Below, in pieces: positions 9,458-17,562 of a stretch of DNA of 64,000 nucleotides; the first letter of the stretch is position 1, and each line of letters opens with the position of its first letter. Source of the DNA: Methylothermaceae bacteria B42 (GTDB taxonomy: Bacteria > Pseudomonadota > Gammaproteobacteria > Methylococcales > Methylothermaceae). A model generated the notes under the pieces. It had not been told where the DNA came from. It saw only the letters and a program-made list of their open reading frames with translations, and ran no database searches. The translations under genes and the position numbers were made by a program. The stretch is from assembly GCA_001566965.1 (NCBI GenBank), contig LSNW01000032.1, positions 310,001 through 374,000 on the forward strand, given 5' to 3'.

Positions 9458-10144
9458 TTATTCGGCGGGCAGGGCAGGGGGATGTTCCAGAGTGCGCATG
9501 AATTGTTCGGCCTGGGCGATGGATTTGTCCATCACTTCAATCATGCCGGCGATATCCATCGTCACGTGAACCAGTTCGTGCTGCAAGGCGGCGATGGCCT
9601 GGGCGTTGAGGTTGTGCTTCAAGTAAAGCACCTGGTCCCGGAAGGCATTGAGCACCGGATCGATCTTGCTTTCCGCCCGGCGCATGGCGGTCATCAAGGT
9701 TTTGTAATGGCGTTGGGTGCGTTTGAGTTTTTGCCGGCTTTTGCCACGCAGGGAGCGGTTGGTATATTGCTCCAACTCCTGTTCCCATTCGTGAAACAGG
9801 GCGATGGCCAGATCCTCAATGGCGTCGATATGGTCGCGGACTGCCTGGGCTTTTTGCTCGCTGAGATCGAACTCGCGTTTCAATTGTTTGTAATATAAAA
9901 GCAAGCCGCCGCCGTCAAATTCCACCAATGCGGAGAATTTTTCCAGGGTGGTTTGAAACTGATCCCGGGTTTCTTCCAGGCTGCCGCGCGCGTCTTCCAC
10001 CCGGGCTACCAGAAAGTCTCGCTTGTGACTGCCGCTGGTGGATTCGGCCAATTGGTAATACATGCGCTTGAAGCGGCCACCCACAAATCGTCCCAGACGC
10101 TGGGTGAGGGTAAGGCGACGGCGGTGTTTCATGGGTAATTTCAT
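9458..10144 (-). CDS. DUF2959 family coiled-coil protein
   Basis: This 228-aa helical protein matches the DUF2959 pattern that I recognise: HKRDFLVARVEDAR, then EKFSALVEFDGGGL, then KIDPVLNAFRDQVLYLKHNL. The family has no assigned function. Most members begin with a lipoprotein or secretion signal. Here the N-terminus is instead short and very basic (KLPMKHRRRLTLTQRLGR), which suggests a cytoplasmic protein, perhaps bound to the inner membrane surface. The start could be ATG 10144 or ATG 10132; neither has a convincing ribosome-binding site. It is the first gene of an operon with the two dynamin-like GTPases and diverges from polX, with 78 bp between them. Confidence 0.75.
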   Translation of the reverse strand: MKLPMKHRRRLTLTQRLGRFVGGRFKRMYYQLAESTSGSHKRDFLVARVEDARGSLEETRDQFQTTLEKFSALVEFDGGGLLLYYKQLKREFDLSEQKAQAVRDHIDAIEDLAIALFHEWEQELEQYTNRSLRGKSRQKLKRTQRHYKTLMTAMRRAESKIDPVLNAFRDQVLYLKHNLNAQAIAALQHELVHVTMDIAGMIEVMDKSIAQAEQFMRTLEHPPALPAE

Positions 10145-10222
10145 AGCGCGGAATACACTGGCAACTCGATTAAGTAATGCGTATTGTAACAAAGTAAAGT
10201 ATGAACTGAGTCTGACAGCACC

Positions 10223-11944
10223 ATGGCTATTAGTAACAGCGAAATCGCCGATATTTTTGACCAGCTTGCCGATCTGCTCGATATCGAAGGGGAAAATCCT
10301 TACCGGGTTCGGGCCTATCGCAATGCCGCCCGCAATATCCGAGGCCAGCCCCGGAGTTTGGCCGATATGGTGGCCGCCGGCGAAGATTTGACCCAGTTGC
10401 CGGGGATTGGGCAAGCCATTGCAGAAAAGATTAAGACGATTATTACCACCGGAAAGTTGCCTCAGTTGGAAGAAGTTTTGGCAAGGACCCCGAAAACTTT
10501 ATTGACCCTGCTGAAAATCGAAGGGCTGGGGCCGAAGCGGGTCAAGGCTTTGTTTGAGCAATTGAACATCAAATCCCTGGAGGATCTCGAGCGGGCGGCG
10601 CGGCAGGGGAAAATCCGTCAATTGCCGGGATTCGGTCCCAAGACCGAGGCGCTGATACTCAAGCATATTCAGCGTCCCGTGATTGGCGAGCAGCGCTTTC
10701 TTCACTTTGAAGCGGCAGGGATTGCCCGCGCCATCATCGAGTATTTACGCGGCGCCAAGGGCGTGGACAAGATTGTGGTAGCCGGCAGTTACCGGCGCTG
10801 GAAGGAGACCGTGGGGGACCTGGATATCTTGGTGACAGTGCAAGGGGATTCCCCTGTCATGGAAAGGTTTGTGTCTTACGAGCGGATTGATGAAATATTC
10901 TCCCAAGGGCCGACTCGCTCCAGCGTGCGCCTCAAAAACGGCCTGCAAGTGGATTTGCGGGTAGTGGCCGATGCAAGCTTCGGCGCGGCGCTGCAATATT
11001 TTACCGGTTCCAAGGCCCATAACATCGCCGTGCGCACCATGGCGGTCAAGCAAGGCTTAAAGATCAACGAGTATGGTGTTTTCCGCGGAGAACAGCGCAT
11101 GGCCGGTAAAACCGAGGAGGAAGTCTATCAGAGTTTGGGATTGCCCCTAATCGTGCCTGAATTGCGGGAAGGGCGGGGCGAGGTGGAAGCCGCCGTGGCC
11201 GGTGAGCTGCCGGAGCTTGTGACTGTGGAACAAATCCGCGGTGACCTGCATTGCCACACTAAGGAAACCGACGGTCAAAATTCCCTGGAAGAAATGGCCC
11301 AGGCCGCTCAAGCGCTGGGATATGAGTATCTAGCCATTACCGATCACTCCAAGCGGCTGACGGTGGCCAAGGGCTTGGATGAAAGGCGTTTGCGCCAACA
11401 GATGGAAGTGATCGACCGTCTGAACGAGTCTCTGCGGGGGATTCGAATTCTCAAGGCCATTGAAGTGGATATTTTGGAAGATGGCAGTCTGGATTTGGCC
11501 GACAGTGTGTTGAAAGATTTGGATCTGACCGTTTGTTCCGTGCATCATAAGTTCAATCTATCCAAACAAAAACAAACCGAGCGTATTCTCAAGGCGATGG
11601 ATAATCCGTATTTCAATATCCTCGCCCACCCCAGCGGGCGGTTGATACATAAACGGGATCCTTATCCGGTGGATATGGAAAAAATCATGCAAGGCGCCAA
11701 GGAGCGGGACTGCTTTCTGGAAATCAACGCCCAGCCCGAACGTCTGGATTTAAATGACGAAGGATGCCTCATGGCCAGGGAAATTGGATTGAAGTTGGCG
11801 ATTTCCACCGATGCCCACAGCGCGGTGGGGCTGAAACTGATGAATTATGGCGTGGCCCAGGCCCGGCGGGGGTGGTTGGGGCCGGAGGATATTCTCAATA
11901 CCCGGCCGCTGGCAGAGCTTTTGAAGCTGATAAGAAGGCAATAG
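10223..11944 (+). CDS. polX: Family X DNA polymerase / 3'-5' exonuclease PolX
   Basis: Bacterial PolX fills short gaps in base-excision repair and has a PHP nuclease. The 573-aa length is typical. Helix-hairpin-helix turns appear as LPGIGQAIAEKI, IEGLGPKRVKAL and LPGFGPKTEAL. The polymerase active site is GSYRRWKETVGDLDILV, with a later Asp in QVDLRVV. The C-terminal PHP domain carries all expected metal ligands: DLHCHTKETDG, ITDHS, EVDIL, SVHHK, ILAHPSG and STDAHS. Its stop codon lies inside a GC-rich stem (11940-11974) that looks like its own terminator, now separated from its T-run by a small mobile element. Confidence 0.95.
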   Translation: MAISNSEIADIFDQLADLLDIEGENPYRVRAYRNAARNIRGQPRSLADMVAAGEDLTQLPGIGQAIAEKIKTIITTGKLPQLEEVLARTPKTLLTLLKIEGLGPKRVKALFEQLNIKSLEDLERAARQGKIRQLPGFGPKTEALILKHIQRPVIGEQRFLHFEAAGIARAIIEYLRGAKGVDKIVVAGSYRRWKETVGDLDILVTVQGDSPVMERFVSYERIDEIFSQGPTRSSVRLKNGLQVDLRVVADASFGAALQYFTGSKAHNIAVRTMAVKQGLKINEYGVFRGEQRMAGKTEEEVYQSLGLPLIVPELREGRGEVEAAVAGELPELVTVEQIRGDLHCHTKETDGQNSLEEMAQAAQALGYEYLAITDHSKRLTVAKGLDERRLRQQMEVIDRLNESLRGIRILKAIEVDILEDGSLDLADSVLKDLDLTVCSVHHKFNLSKQKQTERILKAMDNPYFNILAHPSGRLIHKRDPYPVDMEKIMQGAKERDCFLEINAQPERLDLNDEGCLMAREIGLKLAISTDAHSAVGLKLMNYGVAQARRGWLGPEDILNTRPLAELLKLIRRQ

Positions 11945-11974
11945 GGGAGGGGCGGGGATTCCCGCTCCCCTATT
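11940..11974 (+). terminator. polX terminator stem, detached from its T-run
   Basis: AATAGGGGAG at 11940-11949 pairs with CTCCCCTATT at 11965-11974, with further GC pairing inside. The T-run expected after the stem is missing here. It reappears as TTT at 12131 directly after the 151-bp element and its duplicated CTATT, so removing the element and one CTATT restores stem plus ATTTTT. Confidence 0.6.
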
Positions 11975-12125
11975 GAGGCTGTCGCAAAAGTCCATCCTTG
12001 GACTTTTGCGACTCGGAATCGGAAAAGTGCGATTTTCCGATTCCTCCATTTTCAATGGCTTATGGCCATCGAAAATGGCGATGCATCCCTGCATCGCAGA
12101 AGCTGGCGCCTTTTGCGACACCCTC
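11975..12125. mobile_element. MITE-like element, 151 bp, hairpin-rich
   Basis: Imperfect terminal inverted repeats of 16 bp (GAGGCTGTCGCAAAAG at 11975-11990 and its complement at 12110-12125, one mismatch) bound a 151-bp non-coding segment. CTATT is present immediately on both sides (11970-11974 and 12126-12130), as a 5-bp target duplication would be. Inside are four successive hairpins: 11981-12012 (14-bp arms), 12015-12044 (12-bp arms), 12046-12078 (14-nt arms, one mismatch) and 12078-12097 (8-bp arms). No open frame of note is present. The mobilising transposase would be supplied elsewhere, and no matching full element lies in this window. Confidence 0.75.
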
Positions 12126-12138
12126 CTATTTTTCATGG

Positions 12139-13521
12139 TTATTTCTCAACCACCAGGAACAAGGCGAAGTTGCCCCGCTGTATCCTGAGCAGCAAGCGGT
12201 TGGGGGATTTGCCGGCCACCTGGAAGAATTCGGCAACTGATTTCACCGGCCTGCGGTTGACTGACAAAATCACGTCGCCTTCCCGCAAACCTGCCTGCCA
12301 GGCGGGGCTTCCCATCTGCACGTCAGCCACCATAATGCCTTCCACCCGGCCGTAGAGCGGATGTTCGGGGACGATTTCCGAGAAGGTGGCCCCTTCCAGC
12401 AGGGGAATTTCACCAGCCACGGCGCCTTCTGCTACCGGTTGGCCAATTTTGGCGGTTAATTTGAGGGTTTCGCCATCGCGGACAAGTTCGATTTCCGCTT
12501 TTTCACCAATCCGCTTGAGGCCCACCATGTTGCGCAAGGTGGCGGAGTTTTTCACCTTCTTGCCGTCAAAACGAATGATGACATCGCCAGGTTTAATCCC
12601 TGCTTTGTCCGCGGCGCTACCTTTGGTGACGCCGGAAACCAATGCGCCTTGGGTGGTCTTCAAGCCCATGGCCTTGGCTAGCTCCGGGGTGATATCTTGC
12701 ACCTGGACGCCCAGCAGCCCCCGTTTGACGCCGCCATGCTCAATTATCTGCTCCATGATTTCCTTGGCCATATTGATGGGGATGGCAAAGCCGATGCCTA
12801 CATTACCACCGCTGGGGCCGACAATAGCGGTATTGATGCCAATCAACTGGCCGCGCAAGTCCACCAACGCGCCTCCGGAGTTGCCGGGATTGATGGAAGC
12901 ATCGGTTTGGATGAAGTTTTCGTAACCTTCAATCCCCAGTCCCGTGCGTCCCAAGGCACTGACAATGCCAGAGGTTACAGTCTGGCCCAGACCAAAGGGA
13001 TTCCCGATGGCGACCACGAAATCCCCCACTTGCAATTGGTCGGAATTGCCGAGTGGGATTTCGGTCAAATTGTCTTTTTCCACTTGCAATACCGCGATGT
13101 CGGTTTCAGGATCTGAACCTACCAATTTGGCTTTTAAGCGCCGCTTGTCCTTTAAGGTGACAAAGATCTTATCGGCGTTTTTCACCACGTGATGGTTAGT
13201 GAGAATATAGCCATTGTCCTCATCCACAATCACGCCGGAACCGATGCTTTGGGTGCGCCGTTCCCGGGGAATGGGCGGCATATTACGGAAGAAATGCCGG
13301 AAAAAAGGATCATTGAGCAAAGGGTTATCCTGGATCACCACTTTACCCGAGGTGGCGATATTAACCACCGCCGGCAGAACGTTTTTCAGCATGGGCGCCA
13401 GGGTGGGGACCTCTTGATTGTTGTCCCCTTTGAACCAAGGAATAATCCCGGCGTGGCTGGTGGAGACCAGTCCCAACAACGGGAGAATAAAAACAAAGCC
13501 TCTCAATATGGATTTCATCAT
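12139..13521 (-). CDS. degQ: Periplasmic serine protease/chaperone DegQ/DegP (HtrA)
   Basis: This 460-aa protein degrades or refolds damaged envelope proteins. A signal peptide occupies roughly residues 1-24 (cleavage after SHA). The trypsin-like domain shows the triad His111 (LTNHHVV), Asp141 (ETDIAVL) and Ser215 (NPGNSGGAL). Two PDZ domains follow (GLLGVQVQDIT... and the second from about residue 370), so it is a two-PDZ DegP/DegQ rather than DegS. It converges with polX, and the MITE-like element sits between their ends. A single-gene unit is likely, reading from the 304-bp intergenic region at 13522-13834. Confidence 0.93.
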   Translation of the reverse strand: MMKSILRGFVFILPLLGLVSTSHAGIIPWFKGDNNQEVPTLAPMLKNVLPAVVNIATSGKVVIQDNPLLNDPFFRHFFRNMPPIPRERRTQSIGSGVIVDEDNGYILTNHHVVKNADKIFVTLKDKRRLKAKLVGSDPETDIAVLQVEKDNLTEIPLGNSDQLQVGDFVVAIGNPFGLGQTVTSGIVSALGRTGLGIEGYENFIQTDASINPGNSGGALVDLRGQLIGINTAIVGPSGGNVGIGFAIPINMAKEIMEQIIEHGGVKRGLLGVQVQDITPELAKAMGLKTTQGALVSGVTKGSAADKAGIKPGDVIIRFDGKKVKNSATLRNMVGLKRIGEKAEIELVRDGETLKLTAKIGQPVAEGAVAGEIPLLEGATFSEIVPEHPLYGRVEGIMVADVQMGSPAWQAGLREGDVILSVNRRPVKSVAEFFQVAGKSPNRLLLRIQRGNFALFLVVEK

Positions 13522-13690
13522 CGCTTTCCCTAAATTAAATTGAAATTTTCCGGTCCCATAAATATGGGGATGTTTTACAGCGTACTCAAGTAGATAGCGA
13601 CGGTATTTTGCTACAATAGTTCGTTTGTTTCCAGCGGTAAAACAGTTTGAACAGGGTCACATCATCTAAACACGTGAAGGATTGATTGAA

Positions 13691-13792
13691 GGGGCAGGTG
13701 GTCTGATTTTCGAAAGCCTCGCCGGCATGGAGGCCGGCGTGGAGCCTACAGGGAGGTATTCACGGCGTTTTTCGAAGCAGACCACCTGCTCC
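13691..13792. repeat. Dispersed repeat copy A with perfect flanking inverted arms
   Basis: A core at 13724-13780 matches 52590-52645, about 57 bp including GGAGCCTACA and a TATTCACGGCGTTTTTCGAA block. In this copy the core is enclosed by a perfect 12-bp inverted repeat, GCAGGTGGTCTG at 13694-13705 and CAGACCACCTGC at 13778-13789, and contains an inner CGCCGGC/GCCGGCG stem (13720-13739). The repeat fills much of the 304-bp space between degQ and the ABC transporter gene. The remainder of that space presumably holds their divergent promoters, which I cannot place confidently. Confidence 0.7.
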
Positions 13793-13834
13793 GCCGGCAT
13801 CAATAGATGATGGAGCCCTGACAGTTTGAACGTC

Positions 13835-14764
13835 ATGCAAGCATTAATTTTAAAAGACCTGAAAAAAATCTATGACAATGGATTTGAAGCACTGCGTGGC
13901 ATCAATCTGGCGGTGCAGGCGGGGGATTTCTTCGCCTTGTTGGGGCCAAACGGCGCGGGTAAGTCCACTACCATCGGCATCATCACGTCACTAGTGAATA
14001 AAACCGCGGGCAAGGTCTGGATATTTGACCACGATTTGGACCGGGAAACGGCTCAGGCCAAGCGCTGTATCGGGTTGGTGCCGCAGGAAATCAATTTCAA
14101 TCAATTTGAAACCGTGGGCCAGATTGTATTGAATCAAGCAGGTTACTACGGCATCCCAAGACGCCGGGCCCGTCCCCAAGTGGAGAAGGTGTTAAAACAA
14201 TTGGAATTGTGGGACCGGCGCAATCAGGTCTCAAGGCGTCTGTCCGGGGGCATGAAACGGCGCTTGATGATTGCCCGGGCCTTGGTGCATTCTCCTAGGT
14301 TGTTGATTCTCGACGAACCCACCGCAGGGGTGGACATTGAAATCCGTTATTCCATGTGGGAATTTTTGCGCCGGATCAATCAGCAAGGCACGACAATTAT
14401 CCTGACGACTCATTATCTGGAGGAAGCAGAACAACTGTGCCGCAATGTGGCCATTATTGATCATGGCGCGATCATCGAGTCCACCTCCATGGTGGATTTG
14501 CTGGACAAGCTCGATACCAACGCTTTTTATTTGGATCTGCGCCGTCCCCTGACCGAGGCGCCGGAAGTCCCCGGGTACGAGATCCAATTGGGGGAACCCA
14601 AAGTATTGGAGGTTTTGGTGCCCAAGGCCTTGGGATTGAACCGGTTGTTTGAAGCCTTATCCCGGGCCGGGGTCGAAGTGGCTAATATCCGCCCTCGAAG
14701 CAACCGGCTGGAACAGTTGTTTTTCCAACGGGTACAACAAGGCAAACGGAAACAGGCTGCCTGA
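13835..14764 (+). CDS. yadG: ABC transporter ATP-binding protein, YadG type
   Basis: This ATPase of an ABC-2 type exporter is 309 aa. It has Walker A GPNGAGKST, Q-loop VPQEINF, signature LSGGMKRR, Walker B LLILDEPTAGVD and switch His in TTHYLEEAE. The N-terminus aligns well with YadG if translation begins at ATG 13835. A TTG at 13826 in the same frame has a GGAG 10 bases upstream and cannot be excluded. It is coupled to the permease gene by a TGATG overlap. The substrate of the YadGH family is not known with certainty. Confidence 0.88.
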   Translation: MQALILKDLKKIYDNGFEALRGINLAVQAGDFFALLGPNGAGKSTTIGIITSLVNKTAGKVWIFDHDLDRETAQAKRCIGLVPQEINFNQFETVGQIVLNQAGYYGIPRRRARPQVEKVLKQLELWDRRNQVSRRLSGGMKRRLMIARALVHSPRLLILDEPTAGVDIEIRYSMWEFLRRINQQGTTIILTTHYLEEAEQLCRNVAIIDHGAIIESTSMVDLLDKLDTNAFYLDLRRPLTEAPEVPGYEIQLGEPKVLEVLVPKALGLNRLFEALSRAGVEVANIRPRSNRLEQLFFQRVQQGKRKQAA

Positions 14765-15528
14765 TGGGATACTGGACTGCTTATCGTACTTTGGCCGGCA
14801 AGGAAATCCACCGCTTTATGCGGATTTGGCCGCAAACCCTGTTACCGCCATTGGTGACTACGTCCCTGTATTTTTTGATCTTTGGCGCGCTGATGGGGCC
14901 GCGTATCGGTCCCATGGCGGGTATTCCCTATATCGATTACATCGTTCCCGGTATCATTTTGATGGCGGTCATCAATCATTCCTATGCCAATGTAGTGTCT
15001 TCCTTCTATTCCGCTAAATTTCAGCGCCACATTGAAGAGATGCTAATCGCGCCGATGCCGGCGTGGGTGATTTTATCCGGTTATATCACCGGCGGCGTGA
15101 CCCGGGGATTGCTGGTAGGCGCTATCGTGACAGGCATCGCGGCGTTTTTTACTGATCTGAAAATTGCCCATCCCGAATTGGCGATTGCGGTAGCCTTGTC
15201 AACGTCGGTTCTTTTTGCCCTGGGCGGTTTTATCAACGCGGTTTTCGCCAATAGTTTTGACGATATTTCCATCATTCCCAACTTTGTGCTTACCCCGCTA
15301 GTGTACCTGGGCGGCGTTTTTTATTCCATTACCTTGCTGCCGGAACCTTGGCACAGCGCCTCCTTGGCCAATCCTATTCTGTATATGGTCAATGCCTTTC
15401 GTTTCGGGTTTTTAGGCGTCGCCGATGTCAATCTGACCACCGCCTTTTTGATGGTAGGGGGATTGATCTTAACTTTGGGACTGTCGGGGCTGTTTTTTCT
15501 ATGGAAAGGGGTAGGAATCAAACATTAG
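14764..15528 (+). CDS. yadH: ABC-2 type permease, YadH type
   Basis: This 254-aa inner-membrane protein has six hydrophobic segments and ABC2-membrane features (DYIVPGIILMAV, SFYSAKFQRHIEEMLIAPMP, PLVYLGGVFYSITLLP). The start overlaps the stop of the ATPase gene by one base, so they form a two-gene exporter operon. Its 3' end overlaps the 3' end of the convergent regulator gene by 11 bp. Confidence 0.9.
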   Translation: MGYWTAYRTLAGKEIHRFMRIWPQTLLPPLVTTSLYFLIFGALMGPRIGPMAGIPYIDYIVPGIILMAVINHSYANVVSSFYSAKFQRHIEEMLIAPMPAWVILSGYITGGVTRGLLVGAIVTGIAAFFTDLKIAHPELAIAVALSTSVLFALGGFINAVFANSFDDISIIPNFVLTPLVYLGGVFYSITLLPEPWHSASLANPILYMVNAFRFGFLGVADVNLTTAFLMVGGLILTLGLSGLFFLWKGVGIKH

Positions 15529-16279
15529 CGGACTTTTTCCCGCAGCAGGACAGCTGCCTGAGGCTGTCCATATCCAAAATGGTGACTTTTTTTCCGCGAA
15601 GCCTGATCCAGCCTTCTTTTTCGAATTGTTTGAGGGTGCGGCTGACAGTAGCCAAAGCGAGATCCAAATAATTCCCCAACTCTTGCCGGGTAAAGCCGAT
15701 TGAGAATTCGCGGGTGGAAAATCCCCGGTAACCGTAGCGGCTGGAGAGATCCATTAAAAAAGAAGATACTCTTTCTTCCGCTGTTTTTTTGATGAAAACC
15801 AGTTGTTCCCGCTGTATTTCCAAAGCATCGCCAGCGTGGCGCAAAATTTCCTTGAATAAAGGCGGGATACGCAAGCAAAGTTGAGTGATTTGGGAAGCCG
15901 GCAGTTCACAATAACTCAAAGTATCCAGTGCCTGAGCCGTACAACGATAGGTTTTGCCGGAAAAACCGTCAAACCCGAGCAGTTCCCCAGGAAGCAACAA
16001 CGAGAGAATATGCTCATTGCCGCACTCGTCTTGATACGAAAGTTTGGCACACCCGGATTTGACCGCAATGAGTCCGTGGAAAGGATCGCCCGCCCGAAAC
16101 AAATAGTCACCCTTGTGCAAAACCTTGCGGCGTTGAACCGCATTATCCAATTTGGTGACTTCTTCTTGCGTCAAACCGCGGGGAAAGCAAATGGTATTAA
16201 ACCCACAATTGTTGCAGGTGACTTCCAGGTATTGATTTGTTTGAGGTGCTGCTTGCATTGGCGAAGAAAAGTTTGTCAT
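15518..16279 (-). CDS. FNR-type [4Fe-4S] oxygen-sensing transcription regulator
   Basis: The 253-aa protein has the FNR cysteine pattern: Cys22, Cys25 and Cys31 in CNNCGFNTIC, plus a fourth Cys in SYCELP at the position of FNR Cys122. A cyclic-nucleotide-like beta-roll, a dimerisation helix and a C-terminal helix-turn-helix (FTRQELGNYLDLALATVSRTL) follow. It probably senses oxygen through an iron-sulfur cluster. The recognition helix is odd: where E. coli FNR has VETISR, this protein has LATVSR, so the conserved Glu is Ala while Ser-Arg remain. That suggests changed DNA specificity. It is divergent from the tus-like gene and may control it. Confidence 0.87.
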   Translation of the reverse strand: MTNFSSPMQAAPQTNQYLEVTCNNCGFNTICFPRGLTQEEVTKLDNAVQRRKVLHKGDYLFRAGDPFHGLIAVKSGCAKLSYQDECGNEHILSLLLPGELLGFDGFSGKTYRCTAQALDTLSYCELPASQITQLCLRIPPLFKEILRHAGDALEIQREQLVFIKKTAEERVSSFLMDLSSRYGYRGFSTREFSIGFTRQELGNYLDLALATVSRTLKQFEKEGWIRLRGKKVTILDMDSLRQLSCCGKKSANV

Positions 16280-16290
16280 AGGTCAAATTA

Positions 16291-16334
16291 TACCCAATAT
16301 TAAATATGGCAAATGGTAAAGATTTACCCAATAT
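16291..16334. repeat. 10-bp direct repeats in the fnr-tus promoter region
   Basis: TACCCAATAT occurs at 16291-16300 and again at 16325-16334, 34 bp apart, in a very AT-rich 100-bp divergent promoter region. It could be a paired operator for a DNA-binding protein. The second copy runs into ATGTTATTTT, which resembles only part of an E. coli Ter core. Confidence 0.4.
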
Positions 16335-16379
16335 GTTATTTTCATAATATTTATACCGTTATCTAAGTTTACAATCAAA

Positions 16380-17273
16380 ATGTCACAATCAAATTTAACC
16401 CTAAAATTTAACAGACTTCTAACAGCGTTAACCCAATTAACCAAACAAATTGAACAAGATAAAAACATTGCCGCCTGGGTCTTTGACACTAACAGAAAAG
16501 AATTGATGGGAGCAGAGGCGAGAAGGCAGTTTGTTAACGTTTTAGAACTCTTGGAGTTCACCGATGACAGGGATGGCAGGGAAACGGATATTTGCCCTGG
16601 CATCATAGGCGCCTCACCGCAAACCCTTTGGCTGGCGGCTGAGTTGAATCAAGCCAAGGATCAGTTTAAACAGGCGGTGATTGCCATGAATAAACTAGAA
16701 AAGCAGGGCGCGCATCGGGTAATGAAGCAACACGGTTACCCGAGAGTCCATTTCAAACAGATCTATCGGCATATTCCAATCATTTTGAAAAAACCGGAAT
16801 CCATTCGCTTTACGTGGGGAGCGACCCGTTCCATCAAAAGAATTTCCCGCCAAGAAGCTTACCGGCGGCTGGTTGAAGCGGCAGGTGACAATCCATCCTA
16901 TGGCTACCAACAGCAGTTTCAAGCACTGGAAGCGCTGCCAAAAGATGAATTTATCGCTATTGTTCAGGACCTTAAGCCACACATCAAGGCCAATCTTTGT
17001 TGGATTCAAAGACAGATGGAAGAAAAACGGATTACCCGCAAGATGATAAGCGCTGCCTTGGCTATTCTGGTTCCTTTGAATCCGGGAGAAAGTCTGCCTA
17101 AACATCATGCGTCTTTTCCAGACGACAGAAAAAAAAGAAAACCTCGAGGGGACTTCAAAATTGAACCAGAACCTTTTTTGCCTTCCATCCGTGGTCACCG
17201 TTATCTGAAGTCTTTGAATCAACCAGTCGTCTCAGAAGACCAGCAAGATGAAAGCCAAAATTCCAGTGCTTAA
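16380..17273 (+). CDS. tus: Tus-family replication-terminator (Ter-site-binding) protein
   Basis: Tus binds Ter sites and blocks replication forks from one side. The 297-aa length is close to E. coli Tus (309 aa). The best match I recognise is PESIRFTWGATRSIKRISRQ at residues 139-158 against [20 protein letters not shown] of E. coli Tus, preceded by IYRHIPIIL against VHRHLPGLI. The protein is basic overall, with an Arg/Lys-rich tail around 247-255. E. coli Tus and plasmid Tus proteins define the family, and a chromosomal copy outside enterics and relatives is noteworthy. The dif-like site 290 bp downstream supports a role at the terminus. I find no convincing Ter site nearby. Confidence 0.75.
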   Translation: MSQSNLTLKFNRLLTALTQLTKQIEQDKNIAAWVFDTNRKELMGAEARRQFVNVLELLEFTDDRDGRETDICPGIIGASPQTLWLAAELNQAKDQFKQAVIAMNKLEKQGAHRVMKQHGYPRVHFKQIYRHIPIILKKPESIRFTWGATRSIKRISRQEAYRRLVEAAGDNPSYGYQQQFQALEALPKDEFIAIVQDLKPHIKANLCWIQRQMEEKRITRKMISAALAILVPLNPGESLPKHHASFPDDRKKRKPRGDFKIEPEPFLPSIRGHRYLKSLNQPVVSEDQQDESQNSSA

Positions 17274-17275
17274 CT

Positions 17276-17449
17276 AATGTTACGCAGGTACCGGCAGATA
17301 GGTGTAGACTTGCGCAATCCTTGGCTTTCATTTCGACCGGAGGGAGAAATCTTGACACATCAGCATCCATTTTGGGGCGGCTGCAAGATTTCTCGCAAGT
17401 TCTCTCATTTCGTTCGAGACAGGGCTCGAAATGACAGTGCGTAACATCG
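17276..17449. mobile_element. Palindromic MITE-like element between tus and dif
   Basis: ATGTTACGCA at 17277-17286 and TGCGTAACAT at 17438-17447 form 10-bp inverted ends. Inside, GAGAAATCTTG (17344-17354) pairs with CAAGATTTCTC (17384-17394), and a CATTTCGACC/GCTCGAAATG pair surrounds them. GTGCTTAACT flanks the element on both sides (17266-17275 and 17450-17459), as a 10-bp target duplication would. The left copy contains the tus stop codon, so insertion would have left the protein intact. The rest of the region up to the sigma-like gene holds dif and no gene. Confidence 0.65.
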
Positions 17450-17562
17450 GTGCTTAACTTGATAGGACGTAAGAGGGTAAGGCGGGCTTTTTCAAAGTTG
17501 AACAACTAGGCGCAGTGAAGAGACTTACCAATTTATGAAGTACTCCAGGGGGAATAATTATA

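Noticed and set aside
10181-10200. A Ter site for the Tus-like protein between DUF2959 and polX.
   Set aside because: Only TTGTAACAAAG matches part of the E. coli core; the upstream ATG-G context and the T after TTGTAAC are missing, so chance is likely.
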